The translations under genes and the position numbers were made by a program. Shown here piece by piece: positions 26,427-36,045 of a DNA stretch of 64,000 bases. The DNA comes from Pseudotamlana haliotis. Lineage in GTDB: Bacteria > Bacteroidota > Bacteroidia > Flavobacteriales > Flavobacteriaceae. The notes beneath the pieces were generated by a model. The model had not been told where the DNA came from. It saw only the letters and a program-made list of their open reading frames with translations, and did no database searches. Position 1 is the stretch's first letter. Each line of letters begins with the position of its first letter. Location of the stretch: the NCBI RefSeq assembly GCF_008806375.1, contig NZ_WAAT01000004.1, forward strand, positions 62,215 through 126,214. The letters run 5' to 3'.

Positions 26427-27950
26427 ATGAGTTTGAGAAAAATAGAAATAATGGATACGACATTACGCGATGGTGAACAAACCTCGAGTGTGTCGTTTTC
26501 TGCTTCTGAGAAGTTGACAATTGCTAAGCTTTTACTTGATGAGCTTAAGGTTGATCGTATTGAAATTGCTTCGGCTAGAGTGTCTGAAGGTGAACTTCAA
26601 GCGGTGAAAGATGTGACTAAATGGGCTTCTGAAAATAATCAATTGGAAGCTGTTGAAGTTTTAACTTTTGTAGATAAAGGCATCTCTATCAACTGGATGA
26701 TTGAATCTGGTGCTAAGGTGCAAAACCTATTGACTAAAGGTTCATTAAATCATTTAACTCACCAACTTAAAAAGACTCCAAATCAGCACTTTGAGGAAAT
26801 AAAAGAAAATATTTATTTAGCAGAAAAGCACAGTATTACAACCAATATTTATTTAGAAGATTGGAGTAATGGAATGCGTAATTCTAAGGCTTATGTTTTT
26901 GAATTTCTAGAGTTTTTATCTAGACAACCTGTGAAGCGCATTATGCTTCCAGATACTTTAGGTGTATTAACTCCTGAAGAATCTTTTAAATTCATTAGTG
27001 AAATAAAAGAGAAGTATCCAAACTTACATTTTGATTTTCATGCCCATAATGATTACGACCTAGGTGTTGCTAATGTTATGGCAGGAATTAATGCTGGTGC
27101 AGATGGTTTACATTTAACGGTTAATGGTATGGGCGAGCGTGCTGGAAACGCGCCAATGTCAAGTACTATTGCGGTCATTAATGATTTTATGCCTCATGTT
27201 GAAATTGGCGTGAATGAAAAAATGCTGTATACCGTAAGTAAATTGGTAGAGAATTTTTCAGGGCTAGTAATTCCTTCTAATAAGCCAATTGTTGGTGCCA
27301 ATGTTTTTACACAAACTGCTGGTATTCATGCTGATGGTGACAATAAAAACAACCTATATTTCAGTGATTTAATGCCAGAACGTTTTGGTAGAACACGCCA
27401 ATATGCTCTAGGAAAATCTTCCGGAAAGGCTAATATTCAAAAGAATTTACAGGAACTTGGACTTCAACTTAATGATGAAGATTTAAAGAAAGTTACTCAA
27501 CGTATCATTGAGCTTGGTGATAAAAAGCAAGTGGTTACGAAAGAAGATTTACCATATATTATTTCTGATGTTTTAGACAGAACTTATGAAGAAAAGGTAA
27601 AGGTTAACACCTACGTGCTAACGCACTCAAAAGGATTAAAGCCAACGACATCTGTATCAATTACGATTGAAGGGGAGACTTTTGAGGAGAATGCTCAAGG
27701 CGATGGGCAATTTGACGCTTTTATGAATGCTATTAAAAGTATTTTTAAAAGTAAAAAGCTGATTTTACTACCTGACCTCATTGATTATGCTGTAAGAATA
27801 CCACCAGGAAGTCGTTCAGATGCTTTATGTGAAACTATTATCACTTGGAAAAGCGCTGAAAAAGAATTCAAAACCCGTGGGTTAGATTCAGATCAAACCG
27901 TTTCTGCAATTATTGCCACAGAAAAAATGCTGAATATTATAACGAATTAA
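26427..27950 (+). CDS. LeuA/CimA-family acyltransferase, likely (R)-citramalate synthase
   Basis: 507 residues: TIM barrel (1-about 320) with DTTLRDGEQ (Arg14, Asp15) and metal motif HAHNDYDLG, linker, then a C-terminal regulatory domain (about 390-507). The sequence resembles the Leptospira citramalate synthase more than classical LeuA: LLTKGSLNHL, YLEDWSNGMRNS and FTQTAGIHADGDNKNNLY. The three residues reported to line the pyruvate pocket in that enzyme (Leu81, Leu104, Tyr144) map to Leu79, Leu102 and Tyr142 here, all conserved. Product would then be citramalate for isoleucine rather than isopropylmalate for leucine. Location in leuCD-X-leuB fits both. Confidence 0.8.
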   Translation: MSLRKIEIMDTTLRDGEQTSSVSFSASEKLTIAKLLLDELKVDRIEIASARVSEGELQAVKDVTKWASENNQLEAVEVLTFVDKGISINWMIESGAKVQNLLTKGSLNHLTHQLKKTPNQHFEEIKENIYLAEKHSITTNIYLEDWSNGMRNSKAYVFEFLEFLSRQPVKRIMLPDTLGVLTPEESFKFISEIKEKYPNLHFDFHAHNDYDLGVANVMAGINAGADGLHLTVNGMGERAGNAPMSSTIAVINDFMPHVEIGVNEKMLYTVSKLVENFSGLVIPSNKPIVGANVFTQTAGIHADGDNKNNLYFSDLMPERFGRTRQYALGKSSGKANIQKNLQELGLQLNDEDLKKVTQRIIELGDKKQVVTKEDLPYIISDVLDRTYEEKVKVNTYVLTHSKGLKPTTSVSITIEGETFEENAQGDGQFDAFMNAIKSIFKSKKLILLPDLIDYAVRIPPGSRSDALCETIITWKSAEKEFKTRGLDSDQTVSAIIATEKMLNIITN

Positions 27951-28014
27951 TAGTACAGCTCATTCTGATCAAAAAACTATAAAGAATAAAAAAACAGACT
28001 AAAATTAATATACT

Positions 28015-29073
28015 ATGAAATTTAAAATAGCACTATTAGCCGGAGATGGCATAGGACCAGAAGTTATAGATCAAGCCGTTAAGGTAAGTGATGCTGTTGC
28101 TAAGAAATTCGGACATGAAATCACATGGAAACCTGCATTAACAGGGGCTGCAGCAATTGATGCTGTTGGAGAACCTTATCCAGATGAAACCCATGATATT
28201 TGTACAGCTTCTGACGCCGTTTTATTTGGAGCTATCGGACACCCAAAGTATGACAATGATCCTTCTGCGCCTGTAAGACCAGAACAAGGTTTACTTAAAA
28301 TGCGTAAAAAATTAGGTTTATTTGCTAACGTACGTCCAACATTTACTTTCCCGTCATTATTAGATAAATCACCTTTAAAGCAAGAGCGTATTGAAGGAAC
28401 AGATTTAGTGTTCTTAAGAGAATTAACTGGTGGTATCTACTTTGGAGAAAAGGGTAGAAGAGATGGCGGAGAAACCGCTTATGATAACTGTGTTTACACC
28501 AGAGAAGAAGTTCAACGTTTAGCTAAAAAAGGTTTTGAATTAGCGATGACACGTTCTAAAAAATTATGTTGTGTTGATAAAGCCAACGTATTAGAAACGT
28601 CTAGACTATGGAGAGAAACGGTTCAAGCAATGGAAAAAGATTATCCAGAAGTTGAAGTAAGTTACGAGTTTGTTGATGCGGTAGCGATGCGTTTGGTACA
28701 ATGGCCAAATAGCTATGACGTTTTAATTACTGAAAACCTTTTTGGAGATATTCTAACTGATGAGGCTTCTGTAATTTCAGGATCTATGGGATTAATGCCA
28801 TCAGCATCTATGGGATCTGATATCGCTTTATTTGAGCCAATTCACGGTTCTTACCCACAAGCTACAGGGTTGAATATTGCTAACCCAATGGCAACAGTAT
28901 TATCTGCTGCTATGATGTTTGAAACTGCTTTTAACTTACCAGAAGAAGGTAAAGCCATTAGAGAAGCTGTAAACAAAGCTTTAGCTGAAGGATTTGTAAC
29001 TGAAGATTTAGCTGATGGTGGAAAATCATACGGAACAAAAGAAGTAGGTGATTATTTAGCTGCTAATATCTAG
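28015..29073 (+). CDS. leuB: LeuB, 3-isopropylmalate dehydrogenase
   Basis: 352 residues, complete. LLAGDGIGPEV at the start, RELTGGIYFGEKGRR for substrate binding, and ENLFGDILTDEASVISGSMGLMPSAS for metal and NAD contact. Oxidative decarboxylation of 3-isopropylmalate, and probably of 3-methylmalate if the neighbouring synthase makes citramalate. Followed by a strong terminator. Confidence 0.96.
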   Translation: MKFKIALLAGDGIGPEVIDQAVKVSDAVAKKFGHEITWKPALTGAAAIDAVGEPYPDETHDICTASDAVLFGAIGHPKYDNDPSAPVRPEQGLLKMRKKLGLFANVRPTFTFPSLLDKSPLKQERIEGTDLVFLRELTGGIYFGEKGRRDGGETAYDNCVYTREEVQRLAKKGFELAMTRSKKLCCVDKANVLETSRLWRETVQAMEKDYPEVEVSYEFVDAVAMRLVQWPNSYDVLITENLFGDILTDEASVISGSMGLMPSASMGSDIALFEPIHGSYPQATGLNIANPMATVLSAAMMFETAFNLPEEGKAIREAVNKALAEGFVTEDLADGGKSYGTKEVGDYLAANI

Positions 29074-29100
29074 TAGAAAGAAATACTTCTATATAAAATT

Positions 29101-29137
29101 AAAAAAGCCTAAATAACTAAGTTATTCAGGCTTTTTT
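29101..29137 (+). terminator. Terminator of the leu operon
   Basis: AAAAAGCCTAAATAAC pairs with GTTATTCAGGCTTTTT around TAA with one mismatch, with flanking A and T runs. It could act in both directions, which fits the minus-strand gene ending at 29196. Confidence 0.85.
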
Positions 29138-29195
29138 ATGATTTAGATTTTAAACTTTACGGCCTAAAATCTAATACAAACATTATTTGTTTGTT

Positions 29196-30077
29196 TTATT
29201 TCTTAAGATTCACGAAATAATCGAAAATTTCAGGAACATTTCCATTACCCATATCAGCGTTAACTGCAGCTGTAAGGTTACCTGAAGTTGCTTTAGCAAT
29301 ATCAGAAACAGAACCTAAATCATCAACCATCTGTACGAAATAACCTAAATCTTTATTAGCATTTGCTATAGAGAACCCTAAGTCACTTACATTATCAACC
29401 GCATAGTTTTTACAGAATTGCATAAAAGGAGAATTAGAAGGACCTGCAGACATGATATCAAATAACTGTTGCCCATCTACACCAGCCAATTTAGCTGCAG
29501 CAAAAGCTTGAGACATCGCTACAACTGTAGTCATTCCCATAAAGTTATTGATTAATTTTGTTGTATGTCCAGCACCTAGAGCACCTAAATGGAATACATT
29601 TTCACCTTGTTCATCAAGAACTGGTTTTACTTTTTCAAAAGTTTCTTTATCACCAGCCGCCATGATGTTTAATAAACCATCTTTGGCATGAGCAGGAGTT
29701 CGTCCTAGAGGGGCATCAATCATTCCAGCACCTTTTTTGGCAAGGTCTTCACCAATTTTACGCGTAGAAGCAGGGATTGATGTTCCGAAATCTATTAAAA
29801 CAGCACCTTCTTTAATTCCTTCAAGGATACCATTTTCACCATAAACAATTTTTTCAACAACAGCCGAAGTTGTCAAACAAAACATAATAATGTCACTTTT
29901 TTCAGCCAATTCTTTTGGTGAAGCGGCTTCAGTTGCATTACCACGTGCGATTACCTTTTCAACAACGTCCTTATTTAGGTCCATCACGATCAATTCGTAA
30001 CCTCTATTTTGAAGGTTTTCAACCATATTAGCCCCCATAAGGCCGAGTCCGATAAATCCAATAGTGGGTTTTTTCAT
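29196..30077 (-). CDS. Beta-hydroxyacid dehydrogenase (3-hydroxyisobutyrate dehydrogenase family)
   Basis: 293 residues. Rossmann motif GFIGLGLMGANM at 7-18, the substrate loop DAPLGRTPAH at 121-130, and the catalytic Lys174 in TTKLINNFMGM. A classical two-domain enzyme. The DAPLGRTP loop differs from the DAPVSGG of 3-hydroxyisobutyrate dehydrogenase, so the substrate is uncertain; related enzymes act on tartronate semialdehyde, sulfolactaldehyde or succinic semialdehyde. Confidence 0.87.
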   Translation of the reverse strand: MKKPTIGFIGLGLMGANMVENLQNRGYELIVMDLNKDVVEKVIARGNATEAASPKELAEKSDIIMFCLTTSAVVEKIVYGENGILEGIKEGAVLIDFGTSIPASTRKIGEDLAKKGAGMIDAPLGRTPAHAKDGLLNIMAAGDKETFEKVKPVLDEQGENVFHLGALGAGHTTKLINNFMGMTTVVAMSQAFAAAKLAGVDGQQLFDIMSAGPSNSPFMQFCKNYAVDNVSDLGFSIANANKDLGYFVQMVDDLGSVSDIAKATSGNLTAAVNADMGNGNVPEIFDYFVNLKK

Positions 30078-30111
30078 TTTGTTCTTTGTTTTAATTAATT
30101 ACATTTAGTTG

Positions 30112-30119
30112 CAAAGATA
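30112..30119 (-). promoter_or_regulatory. -7 box for the beta-hydroxyacid dehydrogenase
   Basis: On the minus strand this reads TATCTTTG, a perfect TAnnTTTG, 34 bp upstream of the ATG. No -33 TTG at standard distance. The rest of the 325-bp gap 30078-30402 is AT-rich with only the downstream terminator. Confidence 0.5.
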
Positions 30120-30348
30120 AGCATCTAAGGATATTAATAAAATTATTTCAGACTTCTATATTTAATTTTTGTAATAATTAAATTTTTTAGAATTCCCATT
30201 TAATTACCTGATTTTTAATAATTAAAAAACTAATTTTTAAATCATTTTATAGCATCACAACCAAGAAATCAATTTAGCACTTATGCACTATTGAATTTAC
30301 AATAATGACAGTAATTTGTTTAAAGAGACATGAAGTATGGTAACAGAA

Positions 30349-30380
30349 AAGCCTTCTGCAATAAATTATGCAGAAGGCTT
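30349..30380 (-). terminator. Terminator after the S9 peptidase
   Basis: AAGCCTTCTGCA and TGCAGAAGGCTT form a perfect 12-bp stem around ATAAATTA. On the minus strand four Ts follow, 22 bp after the peptidase stop. Confidence 0.8.
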
Positions 30381-30402
30381 ATATTTAAAATAAACTAGTA
30401 AT

Positions 30403-32685
30403 TTAATTATTTAAATGTTTGGCATAAAAACCTAACATAGCTTCATAAAGATCTAGTCTATTCACTTCTTTATGAAAACCATGACCTTCATCATACTTCA
30501 CCATATAAGGAACATCAACACCTTTTGCTCTTAAAGCTTTAACGATCTGGTCAGATTCATCAATATTAACTCGTGGATCATTTGCACCTTGAACCACGAA
30601 AAGTGGTTTTTTAATTTTATCAATTTGATACGCTGGCGACACTTCTTCCATAATTTTTCTTTCGGTAGCGACATCTTCATCATACCAAATCTCTTTTAAT
30701 ATTTTTAAATAAGGTTTCCAATACGCTGGAATGGTTTGCATGAATGTAAATAAATTAGAAACTCCTACGTAATCCACTCCACAAGCATATAAATCAGGTG
30801 TTTTGGTTAAGCCTCTTAAAACCGCGTAACCACCATGACTTCCGCCGTAAATAGCTGCATTATCTTTATCTACCCAACCTTTATCAATAACGTATTGTAA
30901 GCCGTCTTCAACATCATCCATCGCCTTTCTTCCTATTTGTTTGAAGCCTGACTCTAAAAAGGTTTTTCCATAACCTCCTGAAATTCTAAAGTTCACTTGT
31001 AATGTTGCATAGCCACGACTTGCAAAAAGTTGCGCTTCTGGGTTGAACCCCCAAGAATCCCTTACACCTTGTGGGCCACCATGTGGGTTTACAATGACAG
31101 GTACTTGCTTACCATCTATGGCTGCTTGAGGTAGCGTGATATAGCCATGTATATCTAAGCCGTCACGACTTTTGAATGAAATAGGACGCATTTCCGCCAT
31201 ATCTTCTTCTTTAAGGTTCGGCATTAAGTTATAAAGTAACTTAAACTCATCTTTATTAGCATCGTATGCATAATATGTTCCGTATAATTTATCACTTTGA
31301 AGAAATATCAAATATTTATCTTCTTCATCTGTAACTCCAGAAATAGAGTAGTTGTAATCAGGGAATTTTTTAGTGATTTTTTTATGAAGTTTTTTATAGT
31401 AGTGACTTATAGGTATAATTTCCTGCTTTTCACCTTCAAAAGCATAATAGTCTAATTCATAACCTCTTTTTCTTGATAATCTTAACCCAGAAACATCAAA
31501 ATCTTTATTAGAAAATAGCTTTTTTATAACCTTGTCTTCCTTCAAATCATACAAGTATATCTCCGATTTATCGCTTTCTAGGTTAGAAATAACATAAGCA
31601 TCATGAGGGTTGTCACTTGCATAATTAAATGAAGCAATGCTAAAACTATCTTTCCAATTCAATTGCTTTATTATCTCATAGTTTTCTCCGTCTGTTGTGT
31701 AATACATATCAACATTTACACCGTCACGCAGTCTTGTAAATCCTCTTAAGTTACCATCTTTATCAAACTCGTAGCCATCGATTGGATTAGCGGCATCATC
31801 ATTTTTATATAGCTGAACTAATTCACCGGTTACAATGTTAATCTTGTAAGGCTCGAAAATTTGCGGATTATTTTGGTTCATCGAGATAATCATATGTTCC
31901 TTATCTTCTTTTAAACCATTGATAATATTTACTTTAACACCGTCAAAGGGCGTTAGTTCAACATCATTAGTGCCATCTAAATTAACTGCAAACAAATGGT
32001 AGTTCTCGTTACCACCTTTATCCATGATATAAACCAAACGGTTGTCGTTTGCCCATCCAAAACCACGAATAAGTTCATCTTCTTCTTTAATGACTTGAGT
32101 TACCTTGTCGTTTTCAAGATTTTTCACGTAAACATGATTTTTAGTATCATCGTCCTTTTCTTTATAAGCTAAATAGGCTCCATTTGGTGAAAATGCAAAG
32201 GAGCTGGCTTTAGGCTTGGCAAAGTAATCTTTAACAGCATATTTAAAATTACCTTTACTGTTGTCTTTTAGCTTGGCTAAATCAGCTTCCGAAGACGGTA
32301 AACTCGTATCACCAGGTAAGGTTTTTATAGTCTTTGTCAAAACCAATGCCTTTTCATCGCCAGCCTGATACAAAGTTCCTTCAATAGTTTTACCTTTTAA
32401 AGTCCCAACATATTTTAAATTAACTTGCTTTAATTTAATGGTTAAAACTTGGTCTACAAAAGTAACTTCATCCATAGGAATACCCATAGCACCCTGAACC
32501 GGGCTATCCATAGTACAGCTTAAACCATTGTCTTCTTTTTTGATGTTAAATAATAAGGGGATTTCTGTTTTTTGAAGCATTATGTTGCCTTTCCAAGCTC
32601 CGGAAATGTCTTGGGCGTCTGTTTGTGTTATCATACTTAAAAATAAGAATAAAGCACTGCTTAATTTAAAGATTGTTGTTTTCAT
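30403..32685 (-). CDS. Secreted S9 prolyl-oligopeptidase-family peptidase
   Basis: 760 residues. Signal peptide (about 1-24, ending TDAQ), a short beta-rich domain (about 25-125) often seen ahead of Bacteroidota alpha/beta hydrolases, a beta-propeller (about 150-480), then the catalytic domain: Ser616 in GGSHGGYAV, Asp703 in ANDPRVN and His735 in EGHGFHKE. Expected to act in the periplasm or outside on short proline-containing or other peptides. No type IX C-terminal domain is seen. The gene is monocistronic, divergent from the helicase at 32974. Confidence 0.92.
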   Translation of the reverse strand: MKTTIFKLSSALFLFLSMITQTDAQDISGAWKGNIMLQKTEIPLLFNIKKEDNGLSCTMDSPVQGAMGIPMDEVTFVDQVLTIKLKQVNLKYVGTLKGKTIEGTLYQAGDEKALVLTKTIKTLPGDTSLPSSEADLAKLKDNSKGNFKYAVKDYFAKPKASSFAFSPNGAYLAYKEKDDDTKNHVYVKNLENDKVTQVIKEEDELIRGFGWANDNRLVYIMDKGGNENYHLFAVNLDGTNDVELTPFDGVKVNIINGLKEDKEHMIISMNQNNPQIFEPYKINIVTGELVQLYKNDDAANPIDGYEFDKDGNLRGFTRLRDGVNVDMYYTTDGENYEIIKQLNWKDSFSIASFNYASDNPHDAYVISNLESDKSEIYLYDLKEDKVIKKLFSNKDFDVSGLRLSRKRGYELDYYAFEGEKQEIIPISHYYKKLHKKITKKFPDYNYSISGVTDEEDKYLIFLQSDKLYGTYYAYDANKDEFKLLYNLMPNLKEEDMAEMRPISFKSRDGLDIHGYITLPQAAIDGKQVPVIVNPHGGPQGVRDSWGFNPEAQLFASRGYATLQVNFRISGGYGKTFLESGFKQIGRKAMDDVEDGLQYVIDKGWVDKDNAAIYGGSHGGYAVLRGLTKTPDLYACGVDYVGVSNLFTFMQTIPAYWKPYLKILKEIWYDEDVATERKIMEEVSPAYQIDKIKKPLFVVQGANDPRVNIDESDQIVKALRAKGVDVPYMVKYDEGHGFHKEVNRLDLYEAMLGFYAKHLNN

Positions 32686-32945
32686 TTGAAGGAGTAAAGT
32701 TAAAAATTCTATTACAAGTTAATTAAATATTCAGAAATGATTAGAAGGTAAAAGTGACTTTTTGTTACAAAATATTCAAGGAAATAATCAAAATTCATCA
32801 AAAAACATAAATATATTACTTTTTTTGATAACATTTTTTGTTTTATAATACCAATTAACGACCTAATACTCTTTGTCTTAGTATATTCAGATGAATTACG
32901 AGATAATTTACACCCAATCATGCATGATAAACGCTTTAAAGATGT

Positions 32946-32953
32946 TATTTTTG
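32946..32953 (+). promoter_or_regulatory. -7 box that fixes the helicase start at 32974
   Basis: TATTTTTG is a perfect TAnnTTTG. It lies inside the longest open frame (which begins at 32920), so transcription should start near 32960 and translation at the ATG at 32974. This supports the shorter protein. Confidence 0.5.
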
Positions 32954-32973
32954 CACGTCATAAAATTTTTAGC

Positions 32974-34527
32974 ATGTCGGCAACAAAAGCGGAATTAGAA
33001 GAAAGAAAAGAAGGAAAAGATCTATATAGTTATCAAAAGGGGGCTATAGATAAGATTTTTCAAGCCTTTGAAGAATCTCGAGAAGACTATCATTTACTGT
33101 ATCAATTGCCAACAGGAGGAGGTAAAACGGTTATCTTTTCTGAAATTGTTAGACAATATTTAAAACACCATAAGAAAAAAGTATTGGTGATGACGCACCG
33201 TATTGAGTTGTGTCGTCAAACTTCTAAAGTTTTAACCGAATTTGGTGTACACAATAAAGTGGTAGATAGTAAGGCTGATTTAAGTGATCAGGCTGACTTT
33301 AGTTGCTTTGTTGCTATGGTTGAAACCTTAAACAACCGTTTAAATGACGATAAACTTGATATTTCTGATATTGGTTTAGTGATTATAGATGAAGCACACT
33401 ATAATTCCTTTACAAAACTATTTAAATTCTTTAGTCAGTCGTTTATTTTAGGAGTTACTGCAACACCTTTAAGTTCAAGTATTGAACTGCCTATGACCGA
33501 CAATTATGATGAATTAATTGTAGGTGAAAGTATCGAATCTTTAATAGAAAATGGTTTCTTAGCCCGTGCTGAAATGTACACTTATAATGTAGGTTTAACC
33601 TCGTTAGTTGTTGGTGCCAATGGTGATTACACCGTGAAATCTTCGGAAGACTTATATACCGATAACGATATGCTTTCGAAGCTTTTACAAGCCTACGAAG
33701 AGCGTGCCAAGGGGAAGAAAACATTAATTTTCAACAACGGTATTAATACATCGCTTCATGTTTATGATACTTTTAGAAGAGCAGGTTATCCAATTGCACA
33801 TTTAGATAACACCAATAGTAAAAAAGAGCGTGCCATGATCTTGAAATGGTTTAAAAACACGCCTGATGCTATTTTAACTTCGGTAAGTATTTTAACGACA
33901 GGTTTTGATGAACCAACCGTAGATGCTATTATATTAAATAGGGCCACAAAATCCTTAACGCTTTATTACCAAATGATTGGTCGTGGTTCTCGTATCTTAA
34001 AAAACAAAAAATCATTTTCGGTTATTGACCTAGGAAATAACTTCCATAGATTTGGACCTTGGGGTGAAGATTTAGATTGGCAACGTATTTTTAAATCGCC
34101 AACCTATTATTTAGATTCTATTTTAAGTGACGAAGATTTAGAAAGTAATTTCAGATATGAAATGCCTGATGAACTACGTGCTGAATTTGGAAAATCTAAA
34201 GATGTTTATTTCGATATTCAGAAAACCTATGTAGACTCGATAAGAAATGGAGAATCTTCAAAAGTGGTTTTAGAACGATCAATAGAACAACACGCTAAAA
34301 TTTGTATTGAAAATAGTGAAGACGTTTATGACGCCTTAGGATTAGCTAAAATGCTAGGTGACGATATTGATTTCAGAATTCAACGTTACACAAAGTGTAT
34401 TAGCAAGAGTACATATAACTTTGTTGACTGGTTAAAAGGGGATTACCGAAAGAAATTAAATTCGTACTTGCGTTCTAATTTTGATGAAGTTTTTGAAGAT
34501 ATTCATGGATATCCGCCAGAAGATTAG
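32974..34527 (+). CDS. SF2 DEAD/DEAH-type helicase (Ssl2-like)
   Basis: 517 residues from ATG 32974. Walker A in LPTGGGKT, Walker B in VIIDEAH, motif III region GVTATP, and the second RecA domain with LTTGFDEP and QMIGRGSR. Most like the Ssl2/RadD-type helicases (COG1061). The C-terminal 100 residues are of unknown fold. The start is chosen from the promoter box at 32946 and because family similarity begins after it. Its precise role in repair or RNA handling is not evident. Confidence 0.87.
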   Translation: MSATKAELEERKEGKDLYSYQKGAIDKIFQAFEESREDYHLLYQLPTGGGKTVIFSEIVRQYLKHHKKKVLVMTHRIELCRQTSKVLTEFGVHNKVVDSKADLSDQADFSCFVAMVETLNNRLNDDKLDISDIGLVIIDEAHYNSFTKLFKFFSQSFILGVTATPLSSSIELPMTDNYDELIVGESIESLIENGFLARAEMYTYNVGLTSLVVGANGDYTVKSSEDLYTDNDMLSKLLQAYEERAKGKKTLIFNNGINTSLHVYDTFRRAGYPIAHLDNTNSKKERAMILKWFKNTPDAILTSVSILTTGFDEPTVDAIILNRATKSLTLYYQMIGRGSRILKNKKSFSVIDLGNNFHRFGPWGEDLDWQRIFKSPTYYLDSILSDEDLESNFRYEMPDELRAEFGKSKDVYFDIQKTYVDSIRNGESSKVVLERSIEQHAKICIENSEDVYDALGLAKMLGDDIDFRIQRYTKCISKSTYNFVDWLKGDYRKKLNSYLRSNFDEVFEDIHGYPPED

Positions 34528-34558
34528 GCTTTAAATTAAAAATTATAACACATAATAA

Positions 34559-34590
34559 TTGTCGCTTACTTAAAATAAGGTTTATCTTTG
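34559..34590 (+). promoter_or_regulatory. Promoter of the cold-shock-domain gene
   Basis: TTG at 34559-34561, a 21-bp spacer, and TATCTTTG at 34583-34590 (perfect TAnnTTTG), 41 bp before the ATG. Confidence 0.6.
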
Positions 34591-34631
34591 CATTATTATT
34601 AACTCATAAAATCTGCACGATTAGATAAACT

Positions 34632-35084
34632 ATGGCAAAATCGCAAGTTACCTTTAACAAAATTGAAAAAGAAAAGAAACGTTTAAAGAAACGTGAAGAA
34701 AAGCAAAAAAAGAAAGAAGCTCGTAAAGCTGAAGCTAAAGAAAACCCACAAGGTATTCAATTTGCTTACGTTGATTTTAACGGAAACCTTACAGACACCC
34801 CACCAGATCCTGCAATGCGCGAAAAGGTTGAAGCTGAATCTATTGAATTAGGAATCCCTAAGAAAGAAGACAGAGAAGAAGAAGAGCCAGCAGCAAAGGA
34901 AGGAAAAGTGTCTTTCTTTGATCATTCTAAAGGTTTTGGTTTTATCATTGACAGTATTAATCAAGAGAAGTATTTTGTTCACGTTAGTGGAACATTAGAA
35001 CCTATTGAAGAAAATGATAAAGTGACCTATGAACTAGAACGTGGTCAAAAAGGTATGAACGCTGTTCAAGTTAAAAAGATTTAA
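34632..35084 (+). CDS. Cold-shock-domain protein with charged N-terminal extension
   Basis: 150 residues. A Lys/Glu-rich segment (about 8-45) predicted helical is followed by a linker and a cold-shock domain (about 90-150) with RNA-binding motifs KGFGFI and KYFVHVS. Family proteins melt RNA structure; the basic tail would add nonspecific RNA binding. It sits downstream of a helicase gene but has its own promoter, so co-function is inference only. Confidence 0.87.
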   Translation: MAKSQVTFNKIEKEKKRLKKREEKQKKKEARKAEAKENPQGIQFAYVDFNGNLTDTPPDPAMREKVEAESIELGIPKKEDREEEEPAAKEGKVSFFDHSKGFGFIIDSINQEKYFVHVSGTLEPIEENDKVTYELERGQKGMNAVQVKKI

Positions 35085-35130
35085 CTTAACAAAAGCGTTA
35101 TTTTAAAATACAAGTACCCCCTAACATTAT

Positions 35131-36045
35131 ATGAATGTATCGCGTAAAACGATTCTAATCATTTTAGCATTTTTTGCCATTTATGTTATTTGGGGCTCTA
35201 CTTATCTGCTTAACAAAATATCTGTAACCTATTTGCCTCCATTTTTTTTGGCATCACTAAGATTTGTTACGGCTAGTATTTTAATATTCACTATAGCCAA
35301 AATTTCAAAAATTAGCTTAAAAATTAGTTTGCCGCAATTAAAAAATGCGGCTATAGCTGGTTTTTTGTTTTTAACCTTCGGAAATGGCGTTGTTGTTTGG
35401 GCATTAAAATATGTTGATAGTGGTTTTGCTGCTTTAGAAATATCAGCCCAGCCTTTGGTAGTTCTTATATTACTCAGAATTCTTCAAGGTAAACGTATTT
35501 CTCTAATGTCGTATTTAGGTGTTTTCCTTGGTTTTATAGGCATCTTTCTACTTGTTGGTCAAAAAGAAATACTAAGTCAGGAGGGGCAAATCACAGGAAT
35601 GATAACCATTTTTGCCTGTATGGTAAGTTGGTCTTATGCTAGTATTTTTGTTGGCAAAGCCGATTTACCAAAAAATCATTTTGTAAATACAGGGTACCAA
35701 ATGCTTTGTGGCGGATTGTGCTTAGGATTTATAAGCCTCGTTTTAGACGAACCTTGGTCAGTACCAATGACATGGCCAAAAAACGTACAATGGGCTATGT
35801 TGGGCTTGATTTTATTTGGTAGTCTCATTGCATTTACCGCCTTTAATTATCTCTTAAAAACAGTTTCACCAGAAAAAGTAGCCACCTCGACTTATGTCAA
35901 CCCAATTATCGCCTTAATTTTAGGCTGGTGGATTTTAGACGAACATATTTCATTACAATCTATATGTGCTGCGATTATTCTTTTAACCGGGGTATATTTT
36001 ATTAATTCTAAAAGAAAATTTAAACCTAGACTTCATGGACGTTAA
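35131..36045 (+). CDS. EamA/DMT-family transporter
   Basis: 304 residues with about ten hydrophobic segments in two EamA repeats (about 8-140 and 155-300). YVIWGSTYLLNKI and the conserved Glu/Pro positions in the repeats fit metabolite exporters of the DMT superfamily. Substrate unknown. Its end overlaps the next gene by 11 bp. Confidence 0.88.
   Translation: MNVSRKTILIILAFFAIYVIWGSTYLLNKISVTYLPPFFLASLRFVTASILIFTIAKISKISLKISLPQLKNAAIAGFLFLTFGNGVVVWALKYVDSGFAALEISAQPLVVLILLRILQGKRISLMSYLGVFLGFIGIFLLVGQKEILSQEGQITGMITIFACMVSWSYASIFVGKADLPKNHFVNTGYQMLCGGLCLGFISLVLDEPWSVPMTWPKNVQWAMLGLILFGSLIAFTAFNYLLKTVSPEKVATSTYVNPIIALILGWWILDEHISLQSICAAIILLTGVYFINSKRKFKPRLHGR

Noticed and set aside
32920-32973. 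N-terminal extension of the SF2 helicase from ATG 32920
   Set aside because: A perfect promoter box lies inside it and the family similarity begins after ATG 32974.
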